Positions 1 through 8,314 of a stretch of 64,000 nt of DNA are shown piece by piece (positions within the stretch are counted from its first letter, which is position 1; every line of letters begins with the position of its first letter). The stretch comes from Nitrospirota bacterium (GTDB lineage Bacteria; Nitrospirota; UBA9217), in contig JAGVOT010000017.1 of the NCBI GenBank assembly GCA_020052615.1, positions 62,001-126,000 of the forward strand, read 5' to 3'. Below the pieces are notes generated by a model. It saw only the letters and a list, made by a program, of their open reading frames with translations, ran no database searches and had not been told where the DNA came from. The position numbers and the translations under genes were made by a program.

Positions 1-463
1 CGAGCAGCGGCCCGACGGTGCCCGTGGTGCCGAGAAACGCGAGGTAGCGCTCCATGTAGCTGACCTCGTCCTGGATCGTGATCTGGAGCGATCGCTCGAT
101 CTCTTCGACGATCATGGCCCGGTCCGCTTCGGCCACTTTGCCGTCGGAAAGGGACTTGGTGATGGCCCCGATCTCCTTCTGGCCTTCCAGGAACAGCGTC
201 GCCACGGGGCTGAATTTCATCTGTTTCGCGCTGGCAAGCAATTCTTCGGCGTTCTTGGTCTTCCGAAAAACCTGGAGGAAAGCGAGGGATTCCTTTTCCG
301 CCTTTCGCAGGTACTGGAACTTGAGCAAGATCATGGCCCAGGAAATAATGGAGAAGCACAGGAGGATCCCCATGACCACCTTGCCCATCCATCCCGCTTC
401 CCAGAACAGCCCGACGATCCCCGGCGCCATGCCGGGTGTAGCAGCTACTGCCAGTGCGAACAT
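1..463 (-). CDS. tolQ: TolQ/ExbB/MotA-family proton channel subunit, partial
   Basis: This is the N-terminal ~154 residues of a TolQ-type inner-membrane protein; the rest lies beyond the window edge. The ATG at 463..461 sits behind an AGGAGG at 471-476. The translation starts MFALAVAATPGM, has a hydrophobic helix around residues 25-45 followed by LKFQYLRKAEKE, and near the edge reads LAFLGTTGTVGPLL. That last motif is typical of TolQ (LG..G...GLLGTV). The family pairs with TolR to form a proton-driven motor that energises TolA and outer-membrane constriction. The motif favours TolQ over ExbB. No tolR is visible because transcription runs off the window. Confidence 0.85.
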   Translation of the reverse strand, partial: MFALAVAATPGMAPGIVGLFWEAGWMGKVVMGILLCFSIISWAMILLKFQYLRKAEKESLAFLQVFRKTKNAEELLASAKQMKFSPVATLFLEGQKEIGAITKSLSDGKVAEADRAMIVEEIERSLQITIQDEVSYMERYLAFLGTTGTVGPLL

Positions 464-531
464 TAGGTAACCTCCTGGTCAATGCAGACAAATATGCAGA
501 TATGGATAAATGATGGGATCGAAAAATCCGT

Positions 532-606
532 CTCACGCAAAGCCACGAAGCCGCAAAGAAAACAACGGCATCTTTCTAAAAACCTGCTTCGTGTCTTCGT
601 GCAAGA
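532..606. repeat. Periodic inverted element, GCAAAG/CACGAAG type
   Basis: The gap between tolQ and the moeA fusion holds two arms of short GC-rich units. The left arm (532-558) has units like CACGCAAAG, CCACGAAG and CCGCAAAG. The right arm (587-606) reads CTTCGTGTCTTCGTGCAAG, roughly the reverse complement. It belongs to the periodic intergenic family seen across this window. Confidence 0.55.
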
Positions 607-630
607 TAAGAATTCTTTACGGCCATCGTT

Positions 631-2562
631 TCAGAGCGTCGCTATGACGGACCCCATCTCCGAAACGTCATACCCGCCCATCTTCACGATCTGCTCACGG
701 AACTCGCGGTCCTCCCGGACGATATGGAGCAGCGCCTGGAGCATGGGCGTATCGAAATATTCCGCCACAATGGCCAGATCGTACCGTTCCTGCGCCACCG
801 GCACGAAATCGAGGCCCAGTGCCCGGGCCGCGGACAGCACCGCAAGACCCGTGTCCGCGGCGCCGGAGACCACCGCGGCGGCCACGGCCATGTGCGTGAA
901 TTCTTCGTGATGATACCCTTTTACGCTGTTCGGGTCAATTCCTAATCGTTTCAGGTAGAGGTCCGTCAGGAGTCTCGTGCCCGCCCCCGCCTGGCGGTTC
1001 ACGAACACCACGTCGGGCCGCCGCAGGTCCTCGAAGCCCCTTATGGTCTTCGGGTTGCCCGACCGTACGATGAAGCCCTGTGTCCGATACACGAGGTTCA
1101 CGAGGATGACCTTTATTCCCGGCAGATGTTTCTTGATATAACTGACATTGTACTCGCCGGTGACCTCATCGAGCAGGTGGGTCCCCGCCAGGTGCGCTTC
1201 GCCGCGCTTGAGCGCCAAAAGGCCGCCCATGCTGCCCACATGGGCCGAGGAGAGCGAAAGCTCGGGGTGTTTTTTCTTGAGGAAGTTGCCGAGCACATCG
1301 AGGGCATTGTCGTGGGAGCCGATGCAGACAACGGTATGCGCTATCTCCTGGGACTGCCGCAGCAATTCTACCGGCACGATCTGTCCACCCGCAATGCCTT
1401 CGCTCTCGGCCGGAACGCGAATGATCCCGTCGGCCCGGACCAGCGACATGAGCGCTCCCGCGCCGCGCGTCACGGGAGTGGCGATGAGATTGCCCGACAC
1501 GCTCCCGAGCTTTACACGAACGAATTCTTCCTGCCCGAGGCTCGATGCCACTTGCCGGGAGAGCTTCGCCGGGATCGTATCGGCAGGCGGAACGGACCTC
1601 CCCTGGAATGCGAACAAGAGAGGCTTCACGAAAAGATTGAAAGTAAGCGCTGCCGATACGGGATACCCGGGGATGCCGATGACCGGCTTGCCCTGCACGA
1701 CGGCGAGGATGACCGGCTTGCCCGGCTTGATGTTGACGCCGTGAACGAACACTCTGCCCACTTCAGCGAGAACGTGCGCGGTGAAATCCTCCCTGCCCGC
1801 GGAAGAACCCGCGTTGATGACCACGAGGTCGTTTTCCACTACAGCATCGAGGATCGTCCGCTTGAGGAGCGCCGCGTCATCCTTCACGATCTTTTTCCTG
1901 CCCGCCGCCGCGCCGTATTCCGTCGCCATGGCCGAAAGCATGGTGGAGTTGAAGTCGATGATATCGCCCCGCCTGAGGTCGCGCCCCGGCTCGACCAGCT
2001 CGGTGCCCGTCGGAATGATGGCGATGCCCGGTCGTTTTCTCACCATGACCGTGCTGTGGCCGCTAGCCAGCATGGCCGCCATGTCGACGGGCCTGATGAC
2101 ATGGTTCTCGGAGATGATGAGCTCCGTGGCAACGATGTCCTCGCCCACGAGCCTCACGTGCTGCCACGGCGTGGCTGCCTTCAATATCTCGATCTCGCCC
2201 TCCGAGACCTTCTCCACGTCCTCGATCATGATCACGGCATCGAAGCCGTCGGGCAGGGGATCGCCCGTGTCCACGGCAACCGCCTGCGACGGGACCTCGA
2301 GCCGCTTGGGCCTCGTCTCCGCCGCACCGAAGGTATCGATGAACTTCACCGTGTAGCCGTCCATGGCGGCTGAGTGATAGAAGGGAGACGATATCTTCGC
2401 GATGACCGCTTCGGACGTTACCCGGCCGAGGGCATCGGCGATCGCAATGCGCTCCCCGGCCAAAGGGGTGCCGATGTTCGCGGCCTTGAGAGCCTCATTA
2501 TAAATATGAAGCGCTTCGGCGAGGGGTGTATTGGAGAGGTATTTTTTCCGCTTGAAGGGCAT
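631..2562 (-). CDS. MoeA (molybdopterin molybdenumtransferase) fused to a periplasmic-binding/LysR-substrate-like domain
   Basis: The 643-residue protein has two parts. Residues ~15-405 are a complete MoeA, which inserts molybdate into adenylylated molybdopterin in the cytoplasm; motifs include SAAMDGYTV, GDPLPDGFDAV, the substrate-site PTGTELV, INAGSSAGREDF and the PGKPV/GIPGYPVSA region. Residues ~410-643 are a PBP-like domain (starts VVCIGSHDNALD, contains NRQAGAGTRLL) resembling the ModE-independent molybdate/tungstate-sensing or LysR effector domain. This fusion architecture is known in anaerobes. It is not a transporter component, because there is no signal peptide. The gene lies just upstream of nothing else on this strand before tolQ, and follows a methyltransferase and a second moeA. 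Confidence 0.9.
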   Translation of the reverse strand: MPFKRKKYLSNTPLAEALHIYNEALKAANIGTPLAGERIAIADALGRVTSEAVIAKISSPFYHSAAMDGYTVKFIDTFGAAETRPKRLEVPSQAVAVDTGDPLPDGFDAVIMIEDVEKVSEGEIEILKAATPWQHVRLVGEDIVATELIISENHVIRPVDMAAMLASGHSTVMVRKRPGIAIIPTGTELVEPGRDLRRGDIIDFNSTMLSAMATEYGAAAGRKKIVKDDAALLKRTILDAVVENDLVVINAGSSAGREDFTAHVLAEVGRVFVHGVNIKPGKPVILAVVQGKPVIGIPGYPVSAALTFNLFVKPLLFAFQGRSVPPADTIPAKLSRQVASSLGQEEFVRVKLGSVSGNLIATPVTRGAGALMSLVRADGIIRVPAESEGIAGGQIVPVELLRQSQEIAHTVVCIGSHDNALDVLGNFLKKKHPELSLSSAHVGSMGGLLALKRGEAHLAGTHLLDEVTGEYNVSYIKKHLPGIKVILVNLVYRTQGFIVRSGNPKTIRGFEDLRRPDVVFVNRQAGAGTRLLTDLYLKRLGIDPNSVKGYHHEEFTHMAVAAAVVSGAADTGLAVLSAARALGLDFVPVAQERYDLAIVAEYFDTPMLQALLHIVREDREFREQIVKMGGYDVSEMGSVIATL

Positions 2563-2684
2563 ATCGTTTGTATTCCAGTCTTGACCAAAACCTTGTCTCT
2601 CTCAACTCGTTAGCCCTGGCAAATTATTTTCATCAAAATAGTAATATCCCCGGAGTTTGCTGAGAACAACTAAACCAGAATCGC

Positions 2685-3269
2685 TCATGGCTGAGCCTTC
2701 CCCAACACGGCCGACCGGCTCATCCCTACCTTGGGACCATCGTTCACCGCGAAACCGGCGGCCTTCGCATAGCCCAGGATCTCGTCGAACCGCTTCTGCG
2801 TCACATGCATCCGCGGTTCGGCGTAGAGCATCTTTCCGCCCGGCTTCAGGACGACCGCGGCCTGGCCGAAGAACCGGGGAATGTCCTTCACCTCATGGAC
2901 CATCCAGAAGGCGATCATGAAGTCCACCTGTTCGGGGATATTGATATCATCCGGCATCGCCAGGACCGTCGTGATCCGATCCGTCATTCCCGCCAGCGAA
3001 GCACGCCGCCGCAGGTACCCGAGCATCTTTTCCTGCAGGTCGGCGGAGAAGACCTTGCCGGCCGGGCCCACCAGTGCCGCCATCGCCACGGAGAAATACC
3101 CCATGCCGCACCCGATGTCCGCCACGGTCATGCCTTCCTTAACATATGGACCAAGCAGTGCCTGCGGATCATGCAGGAAACGCCGCAGGGGATTGTCAAA
3201 TGTCCACGCAAGCCACCAGGGGCAGACATGCTCATCGCGGGCCAGCAATTTGTCTAAAATACCTGACAT
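2685..3269 (-). CDS. Class I SAM-dependent methyltransferase
   Basis: About 194 residues. The chosen start is the ATG at 3269 (MSGILDKL), preceded by GGAGG; one codon upstream is a TTG that is less likely. The SAM-binding motif I is VADIGCGMGYFSV (about residues 50-62), followed by the post-I acidic segment VFSADLQEKM, motif IV DFMIAFWMVHEV and post-IV LKPGGKMLYAEP. This is a UbiE/Methyltransf_11-like fold. The N-terminal CPWWLAWTFDNPLRR is typical of small methyltransferases of anaerobes whose substrate is unknown. It sits between two moeA genes, so a link to Mo/W cofactor or metalloid methylation is possible but not shown. Confidence 0.8.
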   Translation of the reverse strand: MSGILDKLLARDEHVCPWWLAWTFDNPLRRFLHDPQALLGPYVKEGMTVADIGCGMGYFSVAMAALVGPAGKVFSADLQEKMLGYLRRRASLAGMTDRITTVLAMPDDINIPEQVDFMIAFWMVHEVKDIPRFFGQAAVVLKPGGKMLYAEPRMHVTQKRFDEILGYAKAAGFAVNDGPKVGMSRSAVLGKAQP

Positions 3270-3385
3270 CAACGTACCTCCGTTACCACGAAGCTCATGA
3301 AGGAAATCATTACCTGCAGGGGCAACCCTCTGTAGTTAGCCCTGAACAGGGCGGCCACGCAGGGCCGCCCCTACAACATCCATTC

Positions 3386-4672
3386 TCAGAACAGCCTTAC
3401 TTCCACGTCCTCGCCCGCCTCGATGCCGATCGTGTTCACCGGCACGACAACGGTCCCGACTGCCTTCACGAGCGTACTGATGAGCCCTGATGCGCCGAAA
3501 ACGGGCCGGGCCCAGAGCCCATCATCCCGCTTTTCAAGAACAACGCGCACATGGTCCTCCCGTCCTGGCGAGGAGACGATGCTCCTGGCGAGCTTAGCCC
3601 TGACCGTGCGGTACAGCGAGACGCCTTCGAGCGCGGGGTCGGGTACAGCGCCGGTGAACCGGCTGAGGACCGGTCTTACGAATTGTTCGAAACAGACGGA
3701 CACGGCCGCCTGGTGTCCGGGGAGGCCGAAGACGGGGATGAGCGCTCCGGATCTTTTCCTTCCGACCACGCCGATAATGAGCGGCTTTCCGGGCTTGAGG
3801 GAAACACCGTGGACCAGCACTCCCGGAGGGCCGAGGTCATTGATGACCCGTGCCGTGAAATCAGCCGTGCCGACTGAGCTTCCCCCGGTAAAGAGGATGA
3901 TATGGCAATCCGATACAGCATCCTCCAGGACCTTGCGAAGCCGGTCGTAGTCGTCCGGGATAATGCCTTTCTTCACGGCGATCCCGCCTGCCTGCGAGAT
4001 CAATCCTTCGAGATTGTAGGAATTGCTGTCCCGTATCTGGCCCGGTCCGGGGACCGTATCGGCCGGAACGATCTCATTGCCCGTTGAGATGATGGCCACC
4101 CGCGGCTTGACGAATACCGATATGCCGGTGACCCCCATGCCGGCGAGCGCCGCCATGTCCTGCGGCCGGACCACGTGGCCTTTGGCGAACACGGCGTCGC
4201 CCTTCCTCATGTCTTCGCCGGTCTTGCTGACGTTCTCCTGCGGCGCGACCGCCTTCACGACCTCAATGCTGCTATCATCAACGGGCTGGGTCTGCTCGAA
4301 CATCACCACCGCGTCGGCGCCTTCGGGCAGCGCGCCGCCCGTCGCGATCTTCATCGCTTCACCCTTGCTGATGCCGCGCAACGGCATGACGCCCATCGGA
4401 ATGTCGCCGGCCACGGTGAGCATGGCAGGCCGCGTTTCGGCAGCGCCGAACGTATCGGCGCTTCGGACCGCGTATCCGTCCATGGTGGACCGGTCGAAGG
4501 CGGGCTGATCGGAGGGTGAATCGATCGTTTTCGCAAGGACGCGGCCGAGGGAATCGCTGATGGAAAGGTCTTCTGCGGGGAGGGAGGGAATGACGAGATG
4601 GCCGTCCAGGACCTTGAGCGCTTCTTCGCGGGAAACGACCCCGCTCCGGCCGAGCATGTCTTTGACAGTCAT
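3386..4672 (-). CDS. moeA: Molybdopterin molybdenumtransferase MoeA
   Basis: A full-length stand-alone MoeA (~428 residues). The start at 4672 (MTVKDMLG) is preferred over an in-frame start 10 codons upstream because GAGG precedes it and homologues begin with a similar VKDMLxRS...SREEAL segment. Visible motifs are DRSTMDGYAVRS, GALPEGADAVVM, ISTGNEIV, FTGGSSVGTADF, SLKPGKPL and GLPGHQAAV. It catalyses the last step of molybdenum cofactor assembly (Mo insertion into MPT-AMP). It is the second MoeA in the window; the other, 0.8 kb away, carries an extra binding domain. Two MoeA paralogues often separate Mo and W use, which is inference here. Confidence 0.93.
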   Translation of the reverse strand: MTVKDMLGRSGVVSREEALKVLDGHLVIPSLPAEDLSISDSLGRVLAKTIDSPSDQPAFDRSTMDGYAVRSADTFGAAETRPAMLTVAGDIPMGVMPLRGISKGEAMKIATGGALPEGADAVVMFEQTQPVDDSSIEVVKAVAPQENVSKTGEDMRKGDAVFAKGHVVRPQDMAALAGMGVTGISVFVKPRVAIISTGNEIVPADTVPGPGQIRDSNSYNLEGLISQAGGIAVKKGIIPDDYDRLRKVLEDAVSDCHIILFTGGSSVGTADFTARVINDLGPPGVLVHGVSLKPGKPLIIGVVGRKRSGALIPVFGLPGHQAAVSVCFEQFVRPVLSRFTGAVPDPALEGVSLYRTVRAKLARSIVSSPGREDHVRVVLEKRDDGLWARPVFGASGLISTLVKAVGTVVVPVNTIGIEAGEDVEVRLF

Positions 4673-4697
4673 GAGAACCTCAAAAAGCGGAGAATCC

Positions 4698-5040
4698 ACC
4701 ACGGAGACACGGAGTCACGGAGAAATGACAAGAAAACATCAAGGTCGGGATCAGAAGGAAAAAACCGGTAAAAAGATTCTAGCCTTTTTTGTACCTTCAT
4801 TCCTAACCCGGACAAGCCGGAACTAAAAGCAAAATCTAAAGGCATCTCTCGCAAAGCTCGCAAAGAACGCCAAGAAAAGCAGGCGAGGTTATTGTTTTGA
4901 AATAAAAGGCTAAAGCTTTGGACTTTCTTTGCGAACTTTGCGTGCTTTGCGAGAAATATTATTGCCGTTTTGAGTAGATTTTGATTCGCAACTTACTAAA
5001 TGTTCGTTGCCGTCCTCCGTGTCTCCGTGCCTCCGTGGTC
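4698..5040. repeat. Nested periodic inverted element filling the moeA-trxB gap
   Basis: Two nested pairs of arms. The outer left arm (4698-4724) is three units ending in CACGGAG; the outer right arm (5013-5040) is its near-perfect reverse complement, with CTCCGTG units. Inside are GCAAAG-type arms at 4846-4872 and 4924-4955. Between outer and inner left arms lies a conserved core with CCGGACAAGCCGG (4808-4820), shared with copies near 6010 and 33345. No coding sequence is visible in the gap. Confidence 0.75.
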
Positions 5041-5056
5041 GATTAGATTTTGCGCG

Positions 5057-5989
5057 CTACTTCCCTGCTGCCTTCGACTTGATCCTGCGGATCACCGCCG
5101 CCGAACGCATGCCGGCCACGGCGCCTTCCCCCGCGGCGGTAACGATCTGCATGCCGCCGCAGGTGCAGTCCCCGGCGGCGAACACGCCGTCGAGGTTCAT
5201 CTTCTGGTTGCGGTCAGTCAGGAGGCAGCCGCGGTCATCCGCCTGGCCGCCGGAATTGACGATGAGGTCGTTGATGGGCGTGGAACCCAGGGCGATGAAC
5301 ACCCCCTCGAGCGGCAGGACCTGCTCGGCCCCGTCCGTCGAGATCTTCAGGCCGGTGACGAGCTCGTCGCCCACGACCTGCTTCACCTCCGAGACCGGCA
5401 GCATCTCGATGTTCGCCTTCGCCTTGAGGCGGGCCATCACGGAATCGACGATCTCCGGTTTTTTGTGGGGGATGAGCGTCACCTTTGAGGCGAGCTCCGC
5501 GAGATGCAGCGCCTCGTCGGCAGCCTCGTTGTCGGCTCCGACCACGGCGACCGTCCGGCCTTTGAAGAAGTTCCCGTCGCACGTGGCGCAGTAGGACACG
5601 CCCTTGCCCAGGAACTCGCGGGCGCCGGGCACCTTCAGTTTCTTGCGCGCCACGCCCACCGCGATGATCACCACATGCCCTTCATAGACCTCGTCCCGGG
5701 TCTTTACCCGCTTGGTCTCGCCCTTCAGGTCCATCTCCATGACCTCGACAGGATACACGATCTCGGCGCCGAACTTCTCTGCCTGCTTCTGCATGACGGC
5801 GGTCAGGTCGAACCCGCTGATCTCCTCGTAGCCGGGATAATTCTCGATCTCGGCGATCTTTGCGGTGTATCCGCCGGGAAATTCCTTTTCCAGGATGACG
5901 CACTTTTGCCCCGCCCTGCCCAGATAGAGTGCGGCCGTCAGGCCCGCCGGGCCCGAACCGATGACGATCGCGTCGTAGACCTTTGCCAT
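5057..5989 (-). CDS. trxB: Thioredoxin reductase-like FAD/NAD(P) flavoprotein
   Basis: A 310-residue protein started at 5989 (MAKVYDAIVIG), where AGGAGGG precedes the ATG; an upstream in-frame extension has no support. The FAD-binding Rossmann motif GSGPAGL is at residues 11-17, the redox pair CATC at 134-137 in YCATCDGNFF, the second dinucleotide motif VVGADNEAADEAL follows, and the C-terminal FAD motif reads GVFAAGDC. Length and order match class II TrxR, which passes electrons from NAD(P)H to thioredoxin in the cytoplasm. The GADNEA motif differs from the canonical GGGxxA, as in some ferredoxin- or F420-using relatives, so donor specificity is uncertain. Confidence 0.88.
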   Translation of the reverse strand: MAKVYDAIVIGSGPAGLTAALYLGRAGQKCVILEKEFPGGYTAKIAEIENYPGYEEISGFDLTAVMQKQAEKFGAEIVYPVEVMEMDLKGETKRVKTRDEVYEGHVVIIAVGVARKKLKVPGAREFLGKGVSYCATCDGNFFKGRTVAVVGADNEAADEALHLAELASKVTLIPHKKPEIVDSVMARLKAKANIEMLPVSEVKQVVGDELVTGLKISTDGAEQVLPLEGVFIALGSTPINDLIVNSGGQADDRGCLLTDRNQKMNLDGVFAAGDCTCGGMQIVTAAGEGAVAGMRSAAVIRRIKSKAAGK

Positions 5990-6002
5990 GCTGATTCCCT
6001 CC

Positions 6003-6044
6003 TGAACCGGACAAGCCGGGACCAACGGCGTCTCTCGCGGAGCA
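6003..6044. repeat. Copy of the CCGGCTTGTCCGG intergenic core
   Basis: Upstream of trxB the strand reads AACCGGACAAGCCGGGACC and then GGCGTCTCTCGCGGAG. On the minus strand this matches the cores at 4797-4856 and 33298-33362 (GCGAGAGA, GCC, GTYCCGG, TTGTCCGGGT, AGGA in order). It marks another member of the dispersed intergenic family, here with a GCGGAG-type arm. Confidence 0.55.
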
Positions 6045-6151
6045 CGCGGAGTACGCAGCGTTAAATTTTTGAGAAATATTGATTCTTAACTGACCGATAA
6101 GTAATTCTTGTTCATTGTATCCAAGTGCCCGTACCAAGTCAACAAGGAGGG

Positions 6152-6190
6152 ACAAAAAAAGAGGGCATGCCCCGTCGGAACACGCCCCCT
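6152..6190 (-). terminator. Rho-independent terminator of the OB-fold gene
   Basis: On the minus strand, a GC-rich stem of about 14 pairs with several G-U wobbles (AGGGGGCG side against CATGCCCTC side) is followed directly by CTTTTTTTG. It lies 25 bases past the stop codon at 6217. Confidence 0.8.
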
Positions 6191-6216
6191 GACACTTTCC
6201 TGACCTGTAATGAGGA

Positions 6217-6993
6217 CTATTTCTGTACCGTGGCTTCCTCGATGATCGCTTTATAAAGATAGCCGGCGCCGAAGTCCCTGTCCTTGGCAAAGGTGCCCGT
6301 GATCGTGACGATATCGCCCACGGCCGGTATATCCTGCGAGGTCGCGACGATGTTGTGGGTGCCCTTCTGCTGGTCACCGCTGCCGTCCTGGAGATGGACC
6401 CAATTCCTTTTCATGATCCCCTGGGATACCTTCACGACCTTTCCTTTCACGACCACCGTCTTTTTGTTGAGCGCCGATCGCTTCGCATAGACCTCCGCGA
6501 CCGTATACGCATTGGGGCCGGCGGCTTTCCCCACCTTGACGGCCTTGTCCTTCGCGGCGACCTGTGCCTTGCTGCCGGTGGCGCCCTGCGTCGGGCCGCT
6601 TGTTGCAGGATGGCCTGCCGGCACTGCGCCGGCCTTCACTGCCCCGGTGGAGAAAATGATGCTGTCGAAGGTCCGACCCAGCGATTTGCTCGTGAAATTC
6701 GTCATGACATTTCCGGGCTGAAAGGCCATCTGCGATCCAACGTCGATCTTCGTCTGCGACACCGCAACCCAGGTCTTCTTTCCGTTCTTTTCGAGGCAAA
6801 CATAGGTATATCCGCCGGCATCCATGGTCTCGACGACCTTGCCCGATGGCACTGCATTGGGATCATCCTTCTCGGCCTTGATCGATGGTGTTTTCGCAGC
6901 CGGCGACAGGGCCGACTTCTCGGGCGACGCGTACGCGATGCCGTTGACGATCATCATGATCAGCGCAATAATCGAAATTCCCGATCTTTTCAT
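6217..6993 (-). CDS. Secreted OB-fold (NrfJ-like) protein
   Basis: A 258-residue exported protein. The ATG at 6993 follows AAGGAG and opens a signal peptide (MKRSGISIIALIMM...AYA, cleavage near residue 22). Residues ~48-120 contain GGYTYVCLEKNGKKTW, which resembles NrfJ-type proteins found next to periplasmic nitrite reductases. A low-complexity Ala/Gly/Lys linker leads to a C-terminal OB-fold (about 175-258) with VVKGKVVKVSQG, WVHLQDGSG and PAVGDIVTITG. Such domains bind nucleic acid or small ligands, but here the protein should be periplasmic. Its partner is unknown. It ends with a clear terminator and appears monocistronic. Confidence 0.72.
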   Translation of the reverse strand: MKRSGISIIALIMMIVNGIAYASPEKSALSPAAKTPSIKAEKDDPNAVPSGKVVETMDAGGYTYVCLEKNGKKTWVAVSQTKIDVGSQMAFQPGNVMTNFTSKSLGRTFDSIIFSTGAVKAGAVPAGHPATSGPTQGATGSKAQVAAKDKAVKVGKAAGPNAYTVAEVYAKRSALNKKTVVVKGKVVKVSQGIMKRNWVHLQDGSGDQQKGTHNIVATSQDIPAVGDIVTITGTFAKDRDFGAGYLYKAIIEEATVQK

Positions 6994-7189
6994 GCTTGGA
7001 GCTCCTTCATAATAGTATATTTGATGCCGGTAGACAGGCCCAACCCGCCGGCACGGCACACTGTACCCCTTTTCCTGAAAATTGGCAAGCGCCGTCTTGC
7101 CGCGTGTCTTGCCGCGTGTATCCGGGCAGGGAAAGCATGACGAACGGCAACAGGGGATACCGTCCAACAGGGAACGCCGAAACCTCATC

Positions 7190-7260
7190 TGCCGCAAAGA
7201 GGCACAAAACGCGCGGAGAAGGCCGTTCTTATTTGCGTCTCGTGGGTTTTTTGCGGCAAA
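7190..7260. repeat. Periodic inverted arms, GCCGCAAAG type
   Basis: In the gap 6994-7295, units TGCCGCAAAG, AGGCACAAAAC and GCGCGG (7190-7216) face TTGCGTCTCG and TTTTTTGCGGCAAA (7235-7260). This is the same style of element as at 33188 and 4846. No gene is seen in the gap. Confidence 0.5.
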
Positions 7261-7295
7261 TATTAATTTGAGGTACAACTGACTTGAGGGCTTTT

Positions 7296-7979
7296 TTACA
7301 GAGGACTTTTCTGGAGGACCGACGCCTCGATGCCGTTCTCGAAGAGCTCGAGGGTCCGGGCGATGGACTCGAAGTGGAGCTTGTGCAAATGGTCCCGGTC
7401 CAGGGTGTGCTTCCGTTTCTTGTTCAGGAGCGAGAGGAAGACAACGCTCTTGTAGATGCGCTTGTTCGTCTTGTAGGAGAACAGGAAGCGATCGAGGGAA
7501 CTGGACATGAACTGGTCGTTCCGCTTCTGGACCGCCCTGCTGAAGGTGACGGACTGGACCCAGTAGGTCTTCTTGATCATGCTGTCCGCCTTCAGCTCCG
7601 CCCAGGTATGCTCCATGTTCTTCATGTCCTCGGTCAGGATCTCGTGGGCCACGGTATCGGCGGCCAGATGGCTCAGGTAGCCGTAGGCGAAGGCTTTCTC
7701 GGCGTCCAGTTCCGCGGAATGCAAGAGCCGGAGCCCAACGTCCCAGCTGTGCGAGCACTTGTCGTCGGAGAGGTACTTCTTCCCGATGATGCTGTCGGCC
7801 ATGAGGTTCCCATAGAGGAAATCCTGGCGGTATTTCTTGATGAGGGCGTAGATGCCTGCGGGGATCAGGGGGCCGTAGGAGAAGATCTCGTTACCCAGGT
7901 ACATATGGGTCAACGGACCCCAAGCGAAGGAGAACGAAGGCACAAGGATAAGGCCAAGGATCAAAAGAACAAAATACAT
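7296..7979 (-). CDS. Zinc-dependent phospholipase C-like exported protein
   Basis: A 227-residue protein with an N-terminal signal peptide (MYFVLLILGLILVPSFSFA) followed at once by WGPLTH, the mature N-terminus typical of the zinc-dependent phospholipase C family, whose N-terminal Trp and His ligate zinc. Further His/Asp ligand candidates are in the segment around DKCSHSWD and in GYLSHLAADTVAHEIL. The family hydrolyses phospholipids, but many members in environmental bacteria have no tested substrate. The start has only a weak ribosome site. The protein should act in the periplasm or outside the cell. Confidence 0.75.
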   Translation of the reverse strand: MYFVLLILGLILVPSFSFAWGPLTHMYLGNEIFSYGPLIPAGIYALIKKYRQDFLYGNLMADSIIGKKYLSDDKCSHSWDVGLRLLHSAELDAEKAFAYGYLSHLAADTVAHEILTEDMKNMEHTWAELKADSMIKKTYWVQSVTFSRAVQKRNDQFMSSSLDRFLFSYKTNKRIYKSVVFLSLLNKKRKHTLDRDHLHKLHFESIARTLELFENGIEASVLQKSPL

Positions 7980-8084
7980 GATGAGGACACGCTTTCAGTA
8001 TGAAAAGTATGAGTACGAATGAAATCTGCCGGCCGGAAACCGCCGGGCAATGGGTACATGCTAACTCCCGGGGCCAGGGCCGTC

Positions 8085-8140
8085 AATAGAAAAAATGACC
8101 GCCGGACGCGGTAATATTCACTGCCTGGCGCGTCCGGTGG
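8085..8140 (-). terminator. Hairpin plus T-run on the minus strand
   Basis: A 12-base stem (8099-8110 with 8129-8140, GCCGGACGCG against CGCGTCCGG, one G-T pair) is followed on the minus strand, after five bases, by TTTTTT. It could end the lipoprotein transcript from 8315 or act as a leader terminator for the gene at 7979. The gap 7980-8314 holds no gene. Confidence 0.5.
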
Positions 8141-8314
8141 GCCTTATGTGGCACAAACCTCAAGACTGTCAACAATTTATTGGAACGAAAAACTCCAAGT
8201 ATTTATCCTTCTTGACTTGAATGGCTGGCACTATTGTATCATTATCATTAATTCTAATTCTCATTCCCGGTAACTGTACACTGAAGCACTCTGACGGCAT
8301 TTCAAATTCGATGC

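Noticed and set aside
532-606. CRISPR array
   Set aside because: Short periodic units look repeat-spacer-like, but units are 8-9 bases, without 25-40-base repeats or unique spacers, and no cas gene is present.
1126-2373. Long open frame of 415 codons on the plus strand
   Set aside because: It lies antisense to the MoeA fusion and has His/Arg/Asp-rich, family-free composition. It is a shadow caused by high GC.
5057-5989. Selenocysteine in thioredoxin reductase
   Set aside because: Both active-site residues are encoded as Cys (CATC), and no in-frame UGA is present.
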